This document shows positions 6,394 to 6,796 of a DNA stretch of 6,796 nucleotides, in pieces. Both the position numbers and the translations under genes were made by a program. This DNA is from Bacteroidales bacterium (lineage in GTDB: Bacteria > Bacteroidota > Bacteroidia > Bacteroidales > UBA7960). Numbering within the stretch: position 1 is the stretch's first letter; each line of letters begins with the position of its first letter. Location: contig SLNU01000221.1 in NCBI GenBank assembly GCA_007132865.1, positions 1 to 6,796 of the forward strand. Reading direction: 5' to 3'. The notes below the pieces were generated by a model. That model had not been told where the DNA came from, did no database searches, and saw only the letters and a list, made by a program, of their open reading frames with translations.

Positions 6394-6796
6394 ATGACCA
6401 AAAGTAATAGTACTGAGCAAAAGATTTTTGATGCCGCCACCGAACTTTTCCTGGAAAAAGGAGTCGACCGCACCAGTGTGCGGGAGATCGCAGCCAAGGC
6501 AGACATCAACCTTGCCTTGATGAACTATTATTTCCGCAGCAAGGAAAACCTGTTTGATACCATTTTCTCAAAGCTCGTAAAAACCAACACAAAGCGGCTG
6601 ATCGAGATCCTGAATAGTGACATCGGACTTGAGGATAAGATCCGGCAGTATGTTTCGGTTTATATTGACATGCTGTCTGAGAACCCCTTATTGGTCTCTT
6701 TCGTGATGGCCATCCTGCACCGCAGCCGGGAGCGCATCACCGAAATGAAGGCGGTCATCAGCCTTTACAGCACGGAAATTTTCACCCGGCAGATTC
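6394..6796 (+). CDS. TetR/AcrR-family transcriptional regulator (3' end outside window)
   Basis: The first 134 codons are present and the frame is open to the window edge, so the gene is cut by the window and not broken. The N-terminal part is a TetR DNA-binding domain: helix 1 with KIFDAATELFLEKG (10-23), then the helix-turn-helix TSVREIAAKADINLALMNYY (27-46), then FRSKENLFD (47-55), the typical YYFxSKExL ending of the fold. The rest (about 56-134) is the start of the helical ligand-binding domain and gives no ligand. ATG 6394 places the HTH at the usual distance from the N-terminus and follows a 42-base leader without Shine-Dalgarno. A perfect palindrome in its promoter suggests autoregulation. 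In Bacteroidota such genes often precede efflux genes (TolC, HlyD, ABC or RND type), but none is visible here. Confidence 0.93.
   Translation, partial: MTKSNSTEQKIFDAATELFLEKGVDRTSVREIAAKADINLALMNYYFRSKENLFDTIFSKLVKTNTKRLIEILNSDIGLEDKIRQYVSVYIDMLSENPLLVSFVMAILHRSRERITEMKAVISLYSTEIFTRQI

Noticed and set aside
6270..6509. A 79-codon open frame on the - strand overlapping the start of the TetR-type gene and its promoter.
   Set aside because: It is antisense to a clear TetR HTH domain and would run through the promoter and operator. No homologous motif is visible.

Overview
The window looks like a chromosomal housekeeping stretch from a member of the Bacteroidota, and the exact genus cannot be read from it. 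The reasons are: gene starts preceded by A-rich leaders without Shine-Dalgarno sequences; promoter elements matching the Bacteroidota -7 consensus TAnnTTTG; an Lnt with an unusual PGIEQMP motif in its active-site region; and an amylase exported as a lipoprotein. Coding density is high and codon use looks even. No IS element, phage gene, CRISPR array, tRNA or rRNA was seen.

Layout. Positions 1-84 hold an extended inverted repeat just after the amylase stop codon. From 3361 down to 85 three genes run leftward: tyrS (tyrosyl-tRNA synthetase), mgsA (methylglyoxal synthase) and a GH13 alpha-amylase-family lipoprotein. Their gaps are 78 and 19 bp, so they are probably co-transcribed, perhaps with a weak internal promoter before mgsA. 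A 98-bp divergent region (3362-3459) carries two facing -7 elements. It separates tyrS from a rightward extended-SDR NAD(P)-dependent epimerase/reductase (3460-4524). That gene converges on lnt (apolipoprotein N-acyltransferase, 6225-4528) with only 3 bp between the stop codons. A second divergent region (6226-6393) holds a perfect 10-bp inverted repeat overlapping the -33 element of a good Bacteroidota promoter. It is followed by a TetR/AcrR-family regulator that runs off the right edge.

How the genes relate. TyrRS and Lnt are core functions (translation and lipoprotein maturation). The amylase would itself be a client of the lipoprotein pathway that Lnt completes. MgsA diverts dihydroxyacetone phosphate to methylglyoxal when sugar phosphate accumulates. 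Its placement directly before a glucan hydrolase may tie sugar intake to overflow control, but that is inference. The TetR-like protein probably regulates itself and genes beyond the right edge, with possible collateral control of lnt.

No previously undescribed multi-gene system is evident. The signals most worth checking are the palindromic operator before the TetR gene, the dyad element at 5-80, the interlocked divergent promoters, and an insertion in MgsA.
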